Of a stretch of DNA of 57,470 nt, positions 33,855 to 41,823 are shown piece after piece. The notes below the pieces were generated by a model. It was not told the DNA's origin. It did no database searches and saw only the letters and a program-made list of their open reading frames with translations. Source of the stretch: an uncultured Lachnospiraceae bacterium. GTDB lineage: Bacteria > Bacillota > Clostridia > Lachnospirales > Lachnospiraceae. Position 1 is the first letter of the stretch. Every line of letters starts with the position of its first letter. The position numbers and the translations under genes are program-made. The stretch lies in the NCBI GenBank assembly GCA_900318375.1, contig ONKG01000008.1, positions 1 through 57,470 of the forward strand, given 5' to 3'.

Positions 33855-34030
33855 AAAAGATATAGTAAAGATATAGTAAAAAAGAAAAATGTAAAAAAGA
33901 AAAAGGAAAATGAGACAGATTTACGTGAAAGACTGACGTAAGAAACCAACGTAAAAAATCAACGTAAAAAATCAACATAAAAGATTTACATTAAAGATTT
34001 TACGTGACAAATTTACGCAGAAAAACGTAA
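33855..34030 (+). repeat. A-rich degenerate tandem repeats
   Basis: GATATAGTAAA occurs twice, then several copies of a roughly 13-bp AACGTAAAAAATC-like unit. Composition is strongly A-rich compared with the neighbours. No gene is visible. Confidence 0.7.
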
Positions 34031-34125
34031 ATCCGGCAGGAGTCAGAGGTGTAAAATGCCTGCAGTGGAGTCTTTCCGCCGCGGAGCTGAAAGAACTTGA
34101 CGACGCCCTTGCGGCTGTTTTCTGA
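34009..34125 (+). pseudogene. Possible 3' remnant of an enzyme gene
   Basis: The frame ending at TGA 34123-34125 encodes VKCLQWSLSAAELKELDDAL, which looks like the C-terminal helix of an aldo/keto reductase, but no start or upstream domain exists and the frame runs back into A-rich repeats. Low confidence. Confidence 0.25.
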
Positions 34126-34179
34126 CAGAAAGATTATTTCAGAAATCACAGACTGACCGCGGTCTGATGGAGAGCGGCA

Positions 34180-34755
34180 ATGAAAATACGAATTCCGAGA
34201 CAGGAAATCCGATGCATCCTCGGCGGACGCTATGAAAATCTGCATAGAGAGTTTCTTGGAATCGATATTTCCGGCCGCGGCGTGGATCCCATTTACCAGA
34301 AGGTATATTACGTCAGCTATCATGATGACACCGGCTGGAGCATGTACTGGAATGACGCGCCTGCCTTGTGCGATTTCCGCGACGGCTCAATTTACTGCTA
34401 CCATGATCCGTCCCTTCCCTTAACGGAAGTCCGCCTGGTGCATGAATTTGTGCACCGTGCTGCCCGCTTTCGGCAGTCCATCGGTGTCTGGTCCTCAGGC
34501 GTAGTGGTCGGAAAACCCTGGGTGAAGATCAATGAGGGACTTACGGAGTATATTACAAGCCTCTTGTGCGGTCCCCGATATGAAGAGATGGTTTCACCGG
34601 AAAACCGCTACCTTCTCTACCTGCCGTCAATCAGACGAGTGGAGGAGAAGATTGGCAGGGAAGCCCTGGTCCGGGCTTATCTGGACCACAATGCAGAAAT
34701 ATTCCGGGATTATATTACGCCGGCGGGAAACAGCGGTATGTACCGCTTCCGCTGA
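34180..34755 (+). CDS. Small HExxH zinc-metallopeptidase-like protein
   Basis: The 191-residue cytosolic protein has VHEFVHRAA (His88, Glu89, His92: HExxH) and INEGLTEYITSLL (Glu123 as likely third ligand), the arrangement of small gluzincins. GGAGAG precedes the ATG. No signal peptide. The C-terminus NSGMYRFR and the stop are coded by the first unit of the following 75-bp array, so the natural end has probably been overwritten. Substrate unknown. Confidence 0.65.
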   Translation: MKIRIPRQEIRCILGGRYENLHREFLGIDISGRGVDPIYQKVYYVSYHDDTGWSMYWNDAPALCDFRDGSIYCYHDPSLPLTEVRLVHEFVHRAARFRQSIGVWSSGVVVGKPWVKINEGLTEYITSLLCGPRYEEMVSPENRYLLYLPSIRRVEEKIGREALVRAYLDHNAEIFRDYITPAGNSGMYRFR

Positions 34756-34925
34756 AGGGCACAGAAAATACCGGCCGGGGCTTCAGCAGCCGGACAGTAC
34801 GGGGGAAATGGTATGTACCGCTTCCGCTGAAGGGCACAGAAAATACCGGCCGGGGCTTCAGCAGCCGGACAGTACGGGGAGAAGTGGTCTGTACTGCCTT
34901 CGCTGAACGGCATAGGAAGCCGCGG
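34735..34925 (+). repeat. 75-bp tandem repeat at the 3' end of the metallopeptidase gene
   Basis: Two near-identical 75-bp units start with GGTATGTACCGCTTCCGCTG at 34735 and 34810; a diverged third starts near 34886. The first unit contains the stop codon of the upstream gene. CCGGCCGGGGCTTCAGCAGCC inside each can fold. Confidence 0.9.
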
Positions 34926-34961
34926 CATAGATTGCGTCAGGAAAAGGGAAAAAGGAAATCA

Positions 34962-35729
34962 ATGGCAGAATTCAGTTCAGAGAATACACTGAGGACAGAA
35001 GATCTTGAAGAGACAGGAAATCTGGAAAAGACAGAAGACCTTGATAAGACAGAAGAGCTGAAAAAGACAGAGCAGAAGACAACTATCTATCTGGTGCGGC
35101 ACGGTACGACCCGGTGGAATCAGATGCTGCGCTATCAGGGCAGGGCGGACAATCCGCTGGATGAGGCCGGAGAGCGGCAGGGCGTGCTGCTGGAAAAGTA
35201 TTTTGCCGATATCGATGTAGATCTGGGAGTCACCAGTCCTCTGCAGCGCGCAAAAAAGACTCTTCAATATGCCCTGGCCTCTCAGAAGCACCCTGTGCCG
35301 GTAATCGTGGAGCCGATGATCACAGAGTTTGATTTCGGTCTTGCGGACGGCATGACCAGAGAAGAAATAGAGGAGCAGTATCCGGAATTTTACAGGAAGT
35401 ATGTCCTGAATGAGGATCGGGGGCACGCGGCAGCGCCCGGAGGAGAGTCGCTGGAACAGGTCTATCACAGGATGAGGGACGCAATCCTGAGGATCGCCCG
35501 GGAGCATCCCGGGGAGAAGATCGTGGCTGCCTCTCATGGAACAGCGATCCAGACATTTCTGAATTATGCCTCCGGCATTCCCTGGGAGGAAATGAAACAT
35601 TTTCTGCTCTATAATGTCAGCGTGAGCTGTGTGGAAATCGATCCCGACGGCACGCCCCATATCATTTTTCTGGGAGACCACAGTCACGTTCCGGAAGATC
35701 TCGAGTTCTGCTACGCCAGAAAGAAATAA
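34962..35729 (+). CDS. Histidine phosphatase family protein (phosphoglycerate-mutase-like)
   Basis: The 255-residue protein starts at ATG 34962 after AAAAGGAAAT; the longer open frame upstream is repeat sequence. Residues 10-40 are a degenerate Leu-x-Lys-Thr-Glu repeat. The catalytic core begins at 42: LVRHGTTRW (Arg46, His47 as phospho-acceptor), SPLQRAKKT, and ASHGTAIQ with the second His. These are the family hallmarks. Substrate could be a sugar phosphate or nucleotide. Only 22 bp separate it from the next gene, so they probably form an operon. Confidence 0.85.
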   Translation: MAEFSSENTLRTEDLEETGNLEKTEDLDKTEELKKTEQKTTIYLVRHGTTRWNQMLRYQGRADNPLDEAGERQGVLLEKYFADIDVDLGVTSPLQRAKKTLQYALASQKHPVPVIVEPMITEFDFGLADGMTREEIEEQYPEFYRKYVLNEDRGHAAAPGGESLEQVYHRMRDAILRIAREHPGEKIVAASHGTAIQTFLNYASGIPWEEMKHFLLYNVSVSCVEIDPDGTPHIIFLGDHSHVPEDLEFCYARKK

Positions 35730-35751
35730 TTGAAAAAGAAAGCGGTGTGCT

Positions 35752-36597
35752 ATGAGTGAAGTCCTGTCCCTTCCGGGCAGAGGAAATACGTATTTTTATT
35801 TTACGCAGATGGGGGAGGATGGATTTTCTCCTGAACAACAGCAATATATTCGGAATCTGATTCTGGCTTATCGGACCCGCTTTCCCGGGCTTGAGATCAC
35901 GGCAGTCTGGGATTTCGGTATGGAGGGGGGCACACCCTACGAAAATGATAAATACGGGGTCTTTGCCGACTGTCCCGATCTGGCTGTGTCCAACAGGGAC
36001 ATGGCATCCATTTCTTTTAATCATATCCGGGTCAGCCGTATGCCCATGGATATTCCCCAGGACCTTCTGGAAAAGATTCTGACGCATTATGAGGCGGTAA
36101 AGCATATATCTGCCATGGCTGCCCGCATGCGTCCGCAACTGATGTCGCAGGGAACTCCGCCCGCCGGTATTCTGGCGACTGTTAATGAGGAAGCGTCAAA
36201 GTATCTGGACGAAAAAGGAATTCCTGCAGAAGAAATAGGAGGAGCGGATCATCCCGGTTGCATCGCGCCGGGCCCCCATAATTTCCTGCCCCTGGAGGAT
36301 CCGTATTTTGCGGATGTCTGGGCCATCCGGCAGCTGGAGGAGAGCATGAGCATCCGCAGGCTGACGGTACACGAGATCGGACATGCTCTGTCTGATGTCT
36401 ATAATGTTTCGCGGGATAAAAGAGTCCGCAGGCTGCTGGCAAAATGCAGGGACGGCTTTGAGGACAGGGAGGAATTCTGCGCTGAGTGCTTTATGGCATC
36501 CGAACTGACAGACCGGATCCCGCTGGCAAACGAAACTGCTGCGATCTACCGTTCCTGCGCAAAATGTACTTTGCAGGCTTTTTCAGAGGGGCTATAA
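35752..36597 (+). CDS. HExxH zinc-metallopeptidase-like protein
   Basis: The 281-residue protein has no signal peptide. Near the C-terminus are LTVHEIGHALSDVY (His207, Glu208, His211) and EEFCAECFMAS (Glu near 241-247 as possible third ligand), again recalling lethal-factor-like zincins with a FAE-type helix. The first 190 residues are not recognised. It follows the histidine phosphatase closely and ends 35 bp before a terminator. It is the third HExxH protein in the window. Confidence 0.6.
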   Translation: MSEVLSLPGRGNTYFYFTQMGEDGFSPEQQQYIRNLILAYRTRFPGLEITAVWDFGMEGGTPYENDKYGVFADCPDLAVSNRDMASISFNHIRVSRMPMDIPQDLLEKILTHYEAVKHISAMAARMRPQLMSQGTPPAGILATVNEEASKYLDEKGIPAEEIGGADHPGCIAPGPHNFLPLEDPYFADVWAIRQLEESMSIRRLTVHEIGHALSDVYNVSRDKRVRRLLAKCRDGFEDREEFCAECFMASELTDRIPLANETAAIYRSCAKCTLQAFSEGL

Positions 36598-36631
36598 TTA
36601 GAAATTGATGATAACTGTAAAGACCTGCCTG

Positions 36632-36648
36632 AAACGCAGGGCGTTTTT
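36632..36648 (+). terminator. Compact intrinsic terminator
   Basis: AAACGC and GCGTTT form a 6-bp stem with loop AGG and TT tail. It ends the phosphatase/metallopeptidase transcript. Confidence 0.6.
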
Positions 36649-36679
36649 CGATGAGTTATTCTTTCATCGGTGCGGACGC

Positions 36680-36770
36680 ATCGCGAAACTCCCGGGAATA
36701 CAGGCGAACGCCCGGGAAAGGCAATCGCGGTATTTTACGGTCACCCTCCGGTCAGGAGTGCGGCCGGCAA
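36680..36770 (+). promoter_or_regulatory. Possible structured leader of apt
   Basis: TCGCG near 36681 and 36724 flank CCCGGG (36691-36696) and CCCGGG (36711-36716), which can pair around a 14-nt loop; a second GC-rich fold follows near 36748-36768. No purine, PRPP or guanidine riboswitch consensus is recognised and no clear promoter was found. Confidence 0.3.
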
Positions 36771-36799
36771 GAACTTTTTAACCAAGAGGAGGATGAGAA

Positions 36800-37324
36800 A
36801 TGAAAACACTTGACGATTATATTCGTGTGATCCCTGATTTTCCGGAGCCCGGAGTAATGTTCCGTGATATTACAACCGTATTTCAGGATGCTGACGGTAT
36901 GCAGCTGGCGATCGACCAGATGCAGGATGCCGTGAAGGATCTGGACTTTGACGTCATCGTCGGAGCAGAGTCACGTGGTTTTATTTACGGCGCTGCGATG
37001 GCTTATAATCTGCATAAACCCCTGGTCCTGGTCCGCAAAAAAGGCAAACTTCCCTGGAAGACAGAGTCTGTCGACTATGACCTGGAGTATGGCAAGGCAA
37101 CTCTGGAGATTCATATTGATGCGATCAAGCCCGGTCAGAGAGTCCTTCTGGTAGATGACCTTCTGGCTACAGGCGGAACCGTCAAGGCGGCAGCGGAACT
37201 GATCGAGAAACTCGGCGGTGTTGTGGCCGGAATCCTTGTCATGATTGAACTCAAGGGACTCGACGGCAGGAAAAAACTTGAGGGATACCGCGTTGACAGT
37301 GTGATCGCCTACGACGGCAAGTAA
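36800..37324 (+). CDS. apt: Adenine phosphoribosyltransferase
   Basis: The 174-residue protein is full length for Apt. It starts MKTLDDYIRVIPDFPEPG, typical of the family, and has GAESRGFIYG (substrate loop), KLPWKTESVDYDLEYG (flexible catalytic loop) and the PRPP-binding motif VLLVDDLLATGGT (115-127). It converts adenine and PRPP to AMP in purine salvage. GAGGAGG lies 8 nt before the ATG. No (p)ppGpp synthetase gene, a common neighbour, is adjacent. Confidence 0.95.
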   Translation: MKTLDDYIRVIPDFPEPGVMFRDITTVFQDADGMQLAIDQMQDAVKDLDFDVIVGAESRGFIYGAAMAYNLHKPLVLVRKKGKLPWKTESVDYDLEYGKATLEIHIDAIKPGQRVLLVDDLLATGGTVKAAAELIEKLGGVVAGILVMIELKGLDGRKKLEGYRVDSVIAYDGK

Positions 37325-37381
37325 AAGAGATTTCCGGCATAAATCAGACGATGTACGCTCAAGATACTCCTTCCCTTGCTA

Positions 37382-37548
37382 TTGACAGCCTGACCGCAAA
37401 GCGATATTATGCACTTTGCGCGAAGCTTTGAGCCCATGCACGGCAAGATCAAAACACGGGCGCGTCGAGCCCGTTTGTAAGTGACAGGATTTTGATTTGT
37501 ACGTATACGGTGAAGGCTGCGCACCTGCCGGCATGGCAGGTGCGTTTT
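37382..37548 (+). promoter_or_regulatory. serA promoter and leader with terminator-like hairpin
   Basis: TTGACA (37382-37387), exactly 17 bp, then TATTAT (37405-37410) is a near-consensus promoter. The leader of about 195 nt holds ACGGGC/GCCCGT and then CGCACCTGCC (37520-37529) with GGCAGGTGCG (37535-37544) followed by TTTT, still 65 nt before serA. That is the layout of an attenuated or riboswitch-controlled leader. No T-box or other known class is recognised. Confidence 0.6.
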
Positions 37549-37613
37549 CGCAAATGGTTGTTGGAAAAACAGTAATTTTTTACTGGCAGAATCAGGAAGG
37601 AAACAGGGAAGAT

Positions 37614-38786
37614 ATGTTTAAATACGCCTGTCTGAATAATATTTCGGAAAAAGGACTCAGCAAATTCACCGATCAGTATCAGCTGACTGACGATCTGAAG
37701 GAGGCAAACGGCATTCTGGTCCGCAGTGCTTCCATGCACGGGATGGAACTGACAGAGGAGACGCTTGCGATTGCCCGGGCGGGCGCAGGTGTAAATAATA
37801 TCCCGATCGATGAGTACGCAAAGAAGGGAATCGTGGTCTTCAACACGCCCGGCGCCAACGCCAACGGCGTCAAGGAGCTTGTTTTTGCCGGCATGCTTCT
37901 GGCTTCCCGCGACATTGTTGAAGGTGTCGACTGGGTGCGCGCGAACTGGAATAACGAGGATATAGCCAAAATCGCGGAGAAAGAGAAGAAGAGATTTGCG
38001 GGCTCGGAGCTGCAGGGCAAGAAGCTGGGCATCATCGGACTGGGCGCGATCGGAGTTCAGGTCGCCAACACGGCGGTCAACCTCGGCATGCAGGTCTATG
38101 GATACGACCCTTATGTCTCTGTGGATTCCGCATGGCATCTGTCCAGCCGGATCCATCATGTCATCCGTATCGAGGACATCTACGAGGTCTGTGATTATAT
38201 CACGATCCATGTTCCTGCCCTTCCCTCCACAAAGGGAATGATCGACGATCATGCCATCGCCATGATGAAGACAGGCGTGATCCTGATCAATATGGCACGT
38301 GACGTCCTGGTCGACGAGGAGGCAGTAGTCATTGCTCTCCGCGCCGGAAAGATCCGCCGCTATGTCTCTGATTTCCCCAATCCCACGGTTGCAGGCCGCC
38401 GCGGATGCATCACGATCCCCCACCTCGGCGCTTCCACCGAGGAGGCAGAGGACAACTGTGCTGTGATGGCAGTTGAGCAGCTCTCCGATTACCTGGAGAA
38501 CGGCAATATCAAGAACAGTGTCAACTACCCCAACTGTGATCTGGGAAAATGTGAGACAGGAAACCGTATCAGTGTTTTCCACGAAAACAAGGCAAATATG
38601 ATCACCCGTTTCACCGGAATCATCGGCAGATCCGAAGTCAATATCGCCGGCATGACCAGTAAGTCAAAGGGAGACGTCGAGTATACGATTTTTGACCTCG
38701 ACAATGCACCGGCACAGGAACTGATCGAAGAGATCAGCGAGGTTCCCGGCGTATTCCGTGTCCGCGAGATCTGCCGCAATGAATGA
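37614..38786 (+). CDS. serA: D-3-phosphoglycerate dehydrogenase
   Basis: The 390-residue protein starts at ATG 37614 after an AGGAAGG/GGGAAG stretch; the open frame upstream is leader. It has the 2-hydroxyacid dehydrogenase core (GIIGLGAIGVQ Rossmann motif, NMARD with catalytic Arg, TIPHLGAS with catalytic His) and a C-terminal ACT domain (about 318-390; NMITRFTGIIGRSEVNIAGM) for serine feedback. This is the type-II SerA layout of Clostridia; it starts serine synthesis. It stands alone here without serC. A terminator follows at 38879. Confidence 0.92.
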   Translation: MFKYACLNNISEKGLSKFTDQYQLTDDLKEANGILVRSASMHGMELTEETLAIARAGAGVNNIPIDEYAKKGIVVFNTPGANANGVKELVFAGMLLASRDIVEGVDWVRANWNNEDIAKIAEKEKKRFAGSELQGKKLGIIGLGAIGVQVANTAVNLGMQVYGYDPYVSVDSAWHLSSRIHHVIRIEDIYEVCDYITIHVPALPSTKGMIDDHAIAMMKTGVILINMARDVLVDEEAVVIALRAGKIRRYVSDFPNPTVAGRRGCITIPHLGASTEEAEDNCAVMAVEQLSDYLENGNIKNSVNYPNCDLGKCETGNRISVFHENKANMITRFTGIIGRSEVNIAGMTSKSKGDVEYTIFDLDNAPAQELIEEISEVPGVFRVREICRNE

Positions 38787-38794
38787 TGCAGGCT

Positions 38795-38878
38795 GTCTGG
38801 AATAAAAAAATATCGAAAAAACAAAAATATATCGAAAAAAACAGACCGAAAAAAGAAACAATCGAAAAAAGAAAAAAA
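38795..38878 (+). repeat. ATCGAAAAAA degenerate repeats
   Basis: Several spaced copies of ATCGAAAAAA/ACCGAAAAAA between the serA stop and its terminator. The region is strongly A-rich on this strand. Confidence 0.6.
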
Positions 38879-38914
38879 GCAGTGCAGCCCGTTGGGCGGG
38901 GCACTGCTTTTTTT
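38879..38914 (+). terminator. serA terminator
   Basis: GCAGTGC (38879-38885) pairs with GCACTGC (38901-38907), with an inner CCC/GGG, then seven T. The preceding A-run makes it usable for the convergent LOG gene as well. Confidence 0.9.
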
Positions 38915-38987
38915 GTGTCAGAGATTGCTGATACTTGGATCTGTGCAGGAAGCGGCCTGGTTTTCAGTGGTGGAATACCGGTATTTT

Positions 38988-39548
38988 TTACCGTTTGCGC
39001 CTGTTCAGGCCCGTGGCATGTTCGATGTGCCATGCGGCAGATTCAACATTTTTGGCAAAAAAGACTTTTTTGAGATCATTTTTGTCCAGGAAACCTTCCT
39101 CGACCATTTTTTCGAGCATGGCCCTGAGCGGATCATAAAATCCTTCAATGTTCAGGATGGCCGCAGGCTTTTCTGTACGTCCGAGCTTCTTCTGGGAGAT
39201 GACTTCGGAGATTTCCTCCAGTGTCCCTGTTCCGCCGGGGAAAGCGATAAAAGCGTCACCCATTTCAATCATTTTTGTGCGGCGTTCCTCGATCGTGTCT
39301 GTGACGATCATCTGAGTCAGGCCGTCGTGCTGCATATTGTTCTTCAGGAAGAATGCAGGCTCGATTCCGATGACTTCACCGCCGTGTTCCAGAACGGAAT
39401 CCGCAAGGATTCCCATCAGGCCGATTTTGCTGCCGCCGTAAATCAGCCGGTGCCCGTTTTCTCCAATCCATTTGCCCAGGGTCTTTGCTTCGTAAACATA
39501 CATCTGGTCTCCACCCATACTGGCGGCTAGATAAACTGTAATATTCAT
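38988..39548 (-). CDS. LOG-family protein (TIGR00730, nucleotide 5'-monophosphate phosphoribohydrolase-like)
   Basis: The 186-residue protein has the family signature PGGTGTLEE (104-112), an upstream basic pair in EERRTKMIEMGD, and YGGSKIGLMG near 37-46 for the nucleotide pocket. LOG proteins release the base from nucleotide monophosphates (cytokinin activation in plants); bacterial roles are less clear. The old lysine-decarboxylase label is wrong. It is a single gene convergent with serA. Confidence 0.88.
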   Translation of the reverse strand: MNITVYLAASMGGDQMYVYEAKTLGKWIGENGHRLIYGGSKIGLMGILADSVLEHGGEVIGIEPAFFLKNNMQHDGLTQMIVTDTIEERRTKMIEMGDAFIAFPGGTGTLEEISEVISQKKLGRTEKPAAILNIEGFYDPLRAMLEKMVEEGFLDKNDLKKVFFAKNVESAAWHIEHATGLNRRKR

Positions 39549-39688
39549 AATTCTGATTCCTTTTTCACTTTATTAGACACGGAAAATACGCTTAATGACA
39601 GATGGAATCGCCGCGCGCTGTGTTACCTGCTCACGCCCTTCCAGGGGGGCATGTACTGCAACAAACAGAGCTTTCACTGCACGTAATT

Positions 39689-39720
39689 ATTATAACAAAT
39701 ATTGTACATGCAATACAATC
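39689..39720 (-). promoter_or_regulatory. Promoter of the LOG gene with a palindromic overlap
   Basis: On the minus strand TTGTAT (39718-39713), an 18-bp spacer and TATAAT (39694-39689). The palindrome ATTGTA-n7-TACAAT (39701-39719) covers the -35 and could be an operator. The leader to the LOG start is about 140 nt. Confidence 0.55.
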
Positions 39721-39800
39721 CTTATAAAACTAATCATTAATAAATCAGGCGATATAAAATTTATTTATTCCATAGCGGTTCATACCGGAAGAGTTCTGCT

Positions 39801-39863
39801 ATAATGGGTATGAATATACGGCGAGCCAGGCGGCTGCAAATGCCGGGCCCGCCCGGACATTTG
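39801..39863 (+). repeat. Dispersed hairpin repeat family 2, second site
   Basis: GCGAGCCAGGCGGCTGCAAA (39821-39840) matches 32492-32511. The palindrome CAAATG-CCGGGC-CC-GCCCGG-A-CATTTG (39837-39863) keeps the same outer arm as the copy at 32507 but has changed both sides of the inner arm together. A TATAAT at 39800-39805 may be the uridine kinase promoter, putting the hairpin into its leader. Confidence 0.75.
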
Positions 39864-39908
39864 AGAAAAACTGGTGAGCGTCCAGACTTGAGGGAGGAGC
39901 CGACACCT

Positions 39909-40523
39909 ATGGATACAATACTGATCGGTATCGCCGGAGGCAGCGGCAGCGGGAAGACTACATTGGCAAACAGCCTGGTGAATTATTTTGGCGAGGATGA
40001 AGTCAGTATCCTGCGTCATGACAATTATTATAAGCGCCACGATGAGATGACCTTTGAGGAACGCAGACATCTCAATTATGACCATCCGGATGCTTTTGAC
40101 ACGGATCTTCTGTGTGAACACATCAGGGAACTGAAAGCAGGCCGCCGGGTAGAGATGCCGGTCTATGACTATTCCATCCATAACCGGTCGGACAAAACGA
40201 CAGCGGTCCTTCCCAATCCGGTCATCATTCTTGAAGGAATCATGATCTTTGCGGAGCCCACGCTTGTGGATCTGATGGATTTCAAGATTTTTGTAGATAC
40301 AGATGCCGATGAGCGCATCCTGCGCAGGATCATGCGCGATGTAAATGAGCGCGGCCGCTCTCTTGAAAGTGTTGTCCGTCAGTATCGCGAGACGGTCAAA
40401 CCCATGCACGAGCAGTTCGTGGAACCCAGCAAGCGCAAGGCGGATATCATTATTCCGGAAGGCGGGAAAAACGATGCTGCCATGCAGTTTATCGTGGATT
40501 TCATCCGCAATCGTCTTCGTTAG
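39909..40523 (+). CDS. udk: Uridine kinase
   Basis: The 204-residue protein starts at ATG 39909 after GGGAGGAG; the upstream open extension is repeat sequence. Walker A GGSGSGKTT (10-18), DNYYKRHDEMTFEERRHLNY (uridine-binding region), YDHPDAFD, PVYDY and a RRIMRDVNERGRS lid are all typical of Udk. It phosphorylates uridine and cytidine in pyrimidine salvage. Full length for the family. Confidence 0.93.
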   Translation: MDTILIGIAGGSGSGKTTLANSLVNYFGEDEVSILRHDNYYKRHDEMTFEERRHLNYDHPDAFDTDLLCEHIRELKAGRRVEMPVYDYSIHNRSDKTTAVLPNPVIILEGIMIFAEPTLVDLMDFKIFVDTDADERILRRIMRDVNERGRSLESVVRQYRETVKPMHEQFVEPSKRKADIIIPEGGKNDAAMQFIVDFIRNRLR

Positions 40524-40655
40524 CAGCACGCGTCAGGAGCGGGGCGTCTCCTGATTTTAAAACTACGCATTTCTTCGCGCCCTGACATTTTCTTCTGAGT
40601 TTAACCTGCTATACAGTCCTGTTTTTTCACACCATATGTTTCAAAGGAGGGAACT

Positions 40656-41366
40656 ATGAAAAAGTGCACCAGAAGGGCGTTGATCGCTCTTTGCCTGTGC
40701 CTGGTTCTGCTGGTCCCGGCATGCCGGTTTGTCCGGCCGGGTGAGCTGACCGGCGGCAGTTCGGGTACGGGCGGCGCAAACGGCGCGACACAGACACATC
40801 CCGTCACCAACAAGATACCCAAACTCTTTGGCAGCAAAGGTCTTGAGGGAAGTCTCAACAACCTCAACGTGGATATGACGACCGTTCTGGCGCTGATCCT
40901 GACCATTCTCATGATCTGGATCTTCTACGGGACCAAATGGGGTCTGCATCTGCGCGCGGTCGGTGAGCATCCTGCTGCTGCGGATACGCTTGGTATCAAC
41001 GTCTACAAGGTCCGCTACATCTGTGTCATCATTTCCGGACTTCTGGCAGGTCTGGGCGGCGCAGCCATGACACTTGCCATCGTGCCCCAGTTTATGCCGA
41101 CTGCTATCAGCGGCCAGGGCTTTATCGCCATCGCAGCTGTGATCTTCGGTAAATGGACCCCGCACGGCGGTTACCTCGCCTGCCTCCTCTTCGGTTTTGC
41201 ACAGGCTCTCACTGTTGCACTGGGCGGCGGAAACTTTGCGGTTCCCTCGGAGATCCTCGCAATGCTTCCCTATGTCCTGACGATCATCATCCTGATTCTC
41301 TTTGTAGGACGTGCTTCCGCTCCCAAGGCTAATGGCGTACCTTACAACAAGGGCTCCAGAGTATAA
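40656..41366 (+). CDS. Chimera: lipoprotein signal fused to C-terminal half of a nucleoside-type ABC permease
   Basis: The 236-residue frame begins with a lipoprotein-type signal (LCLCLVLLVPAC, then a Gly/Ser/Thr stretch) as in BMP-family binding lipoproteins. From about residue 60 it becomes the C-terminal part of a LivH/YufPQ-type permease: GTKWGLHLRAVGEHPAAADTLGIN and four hydrophobic segments (about 75-215). A whole permease has about 310-370 residues. No ATPase gene is nearby. The best reading is an internal deletion that removed the middle of a binding-protein/ATPase/permease operon and fused its ends in frame. Function is doubtful. Confidence 0.6.
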   Translation: MKKCTRRALIALCLCLVLLVPACRFVRPGELTGGSSGTGGANGATQTHPVTNKIPKLFGSKGLEGSLNNLNVDMTTVLALILTILMIWIFYGTKWGLHLRAVGEHPAAADTLGINVYKVRYICVIISGLLAGLGGAAMTLAIVPQFMPTAISGQGFIAIAAVIFGKWTPHGGYLACLLFGFAQALTVALGGGNFAVPSEILAMLPYVLTIIILILFVGRASAPKANGVPYNKGSRV

Positions 41367-41445
41367 AGCCTGAACAGAAAACCGGGCTGAGGACAGAAGC
41401 AGAAACATACTGAAGCAGCTAACTGAAAACAGAACTATAAGAACA

Positions 41446-41489
41446 GGCCGTCGGTACACATGATCATCATGTGCGCCGGCGGCCTTTTT
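41446..41489 (+). terminator. Strong terminator after the chimeric permease gene
   Basis: GGCCGTCGG (41446-41454) pairs with CCGGCGGCC (41476-41484) around an inner CACATGA/TCATGTG stem, then TTTTT. The rest of 41367-41823 is AT-rich with no gene; it should hold the lysR control region. Confidence 0.9.
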
Positions 41490-41823
41490 AACTGTTGAAG
41501 CAATTGCCATAAGAAAAACTTTTACTTGTATCATAAATCATGATTTGAATTACATGTTAATTATATGTAAACTAAGAACTATAAATAGCACGGAATTCAA
41601 TACAATTTTGCCTGATTGATAGAAATGGCTATGCGTTGCTGCGGGTTTTTATACGATTTTTAAATTATTTTTCCGGCATGCAGAAAAAGAGAACGGCTTT
41701 TTAAAAAGAATAAAGTATTAGAAGAACGGCAAAAATCAGAGAATATTATCATAACAAAGCGTCAATGCTTTATGATCGTGTCTCTGCTGGAGATAAATCT
41801 CCTGAGGGGGAGAGGAGGCGGAT

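Noticed and set aside
36600-37613. T-box leaders before apt or serA
   Set aside because: The conserved T-box sequence (AGGGTGGNACCGCG-like) is absent from both.
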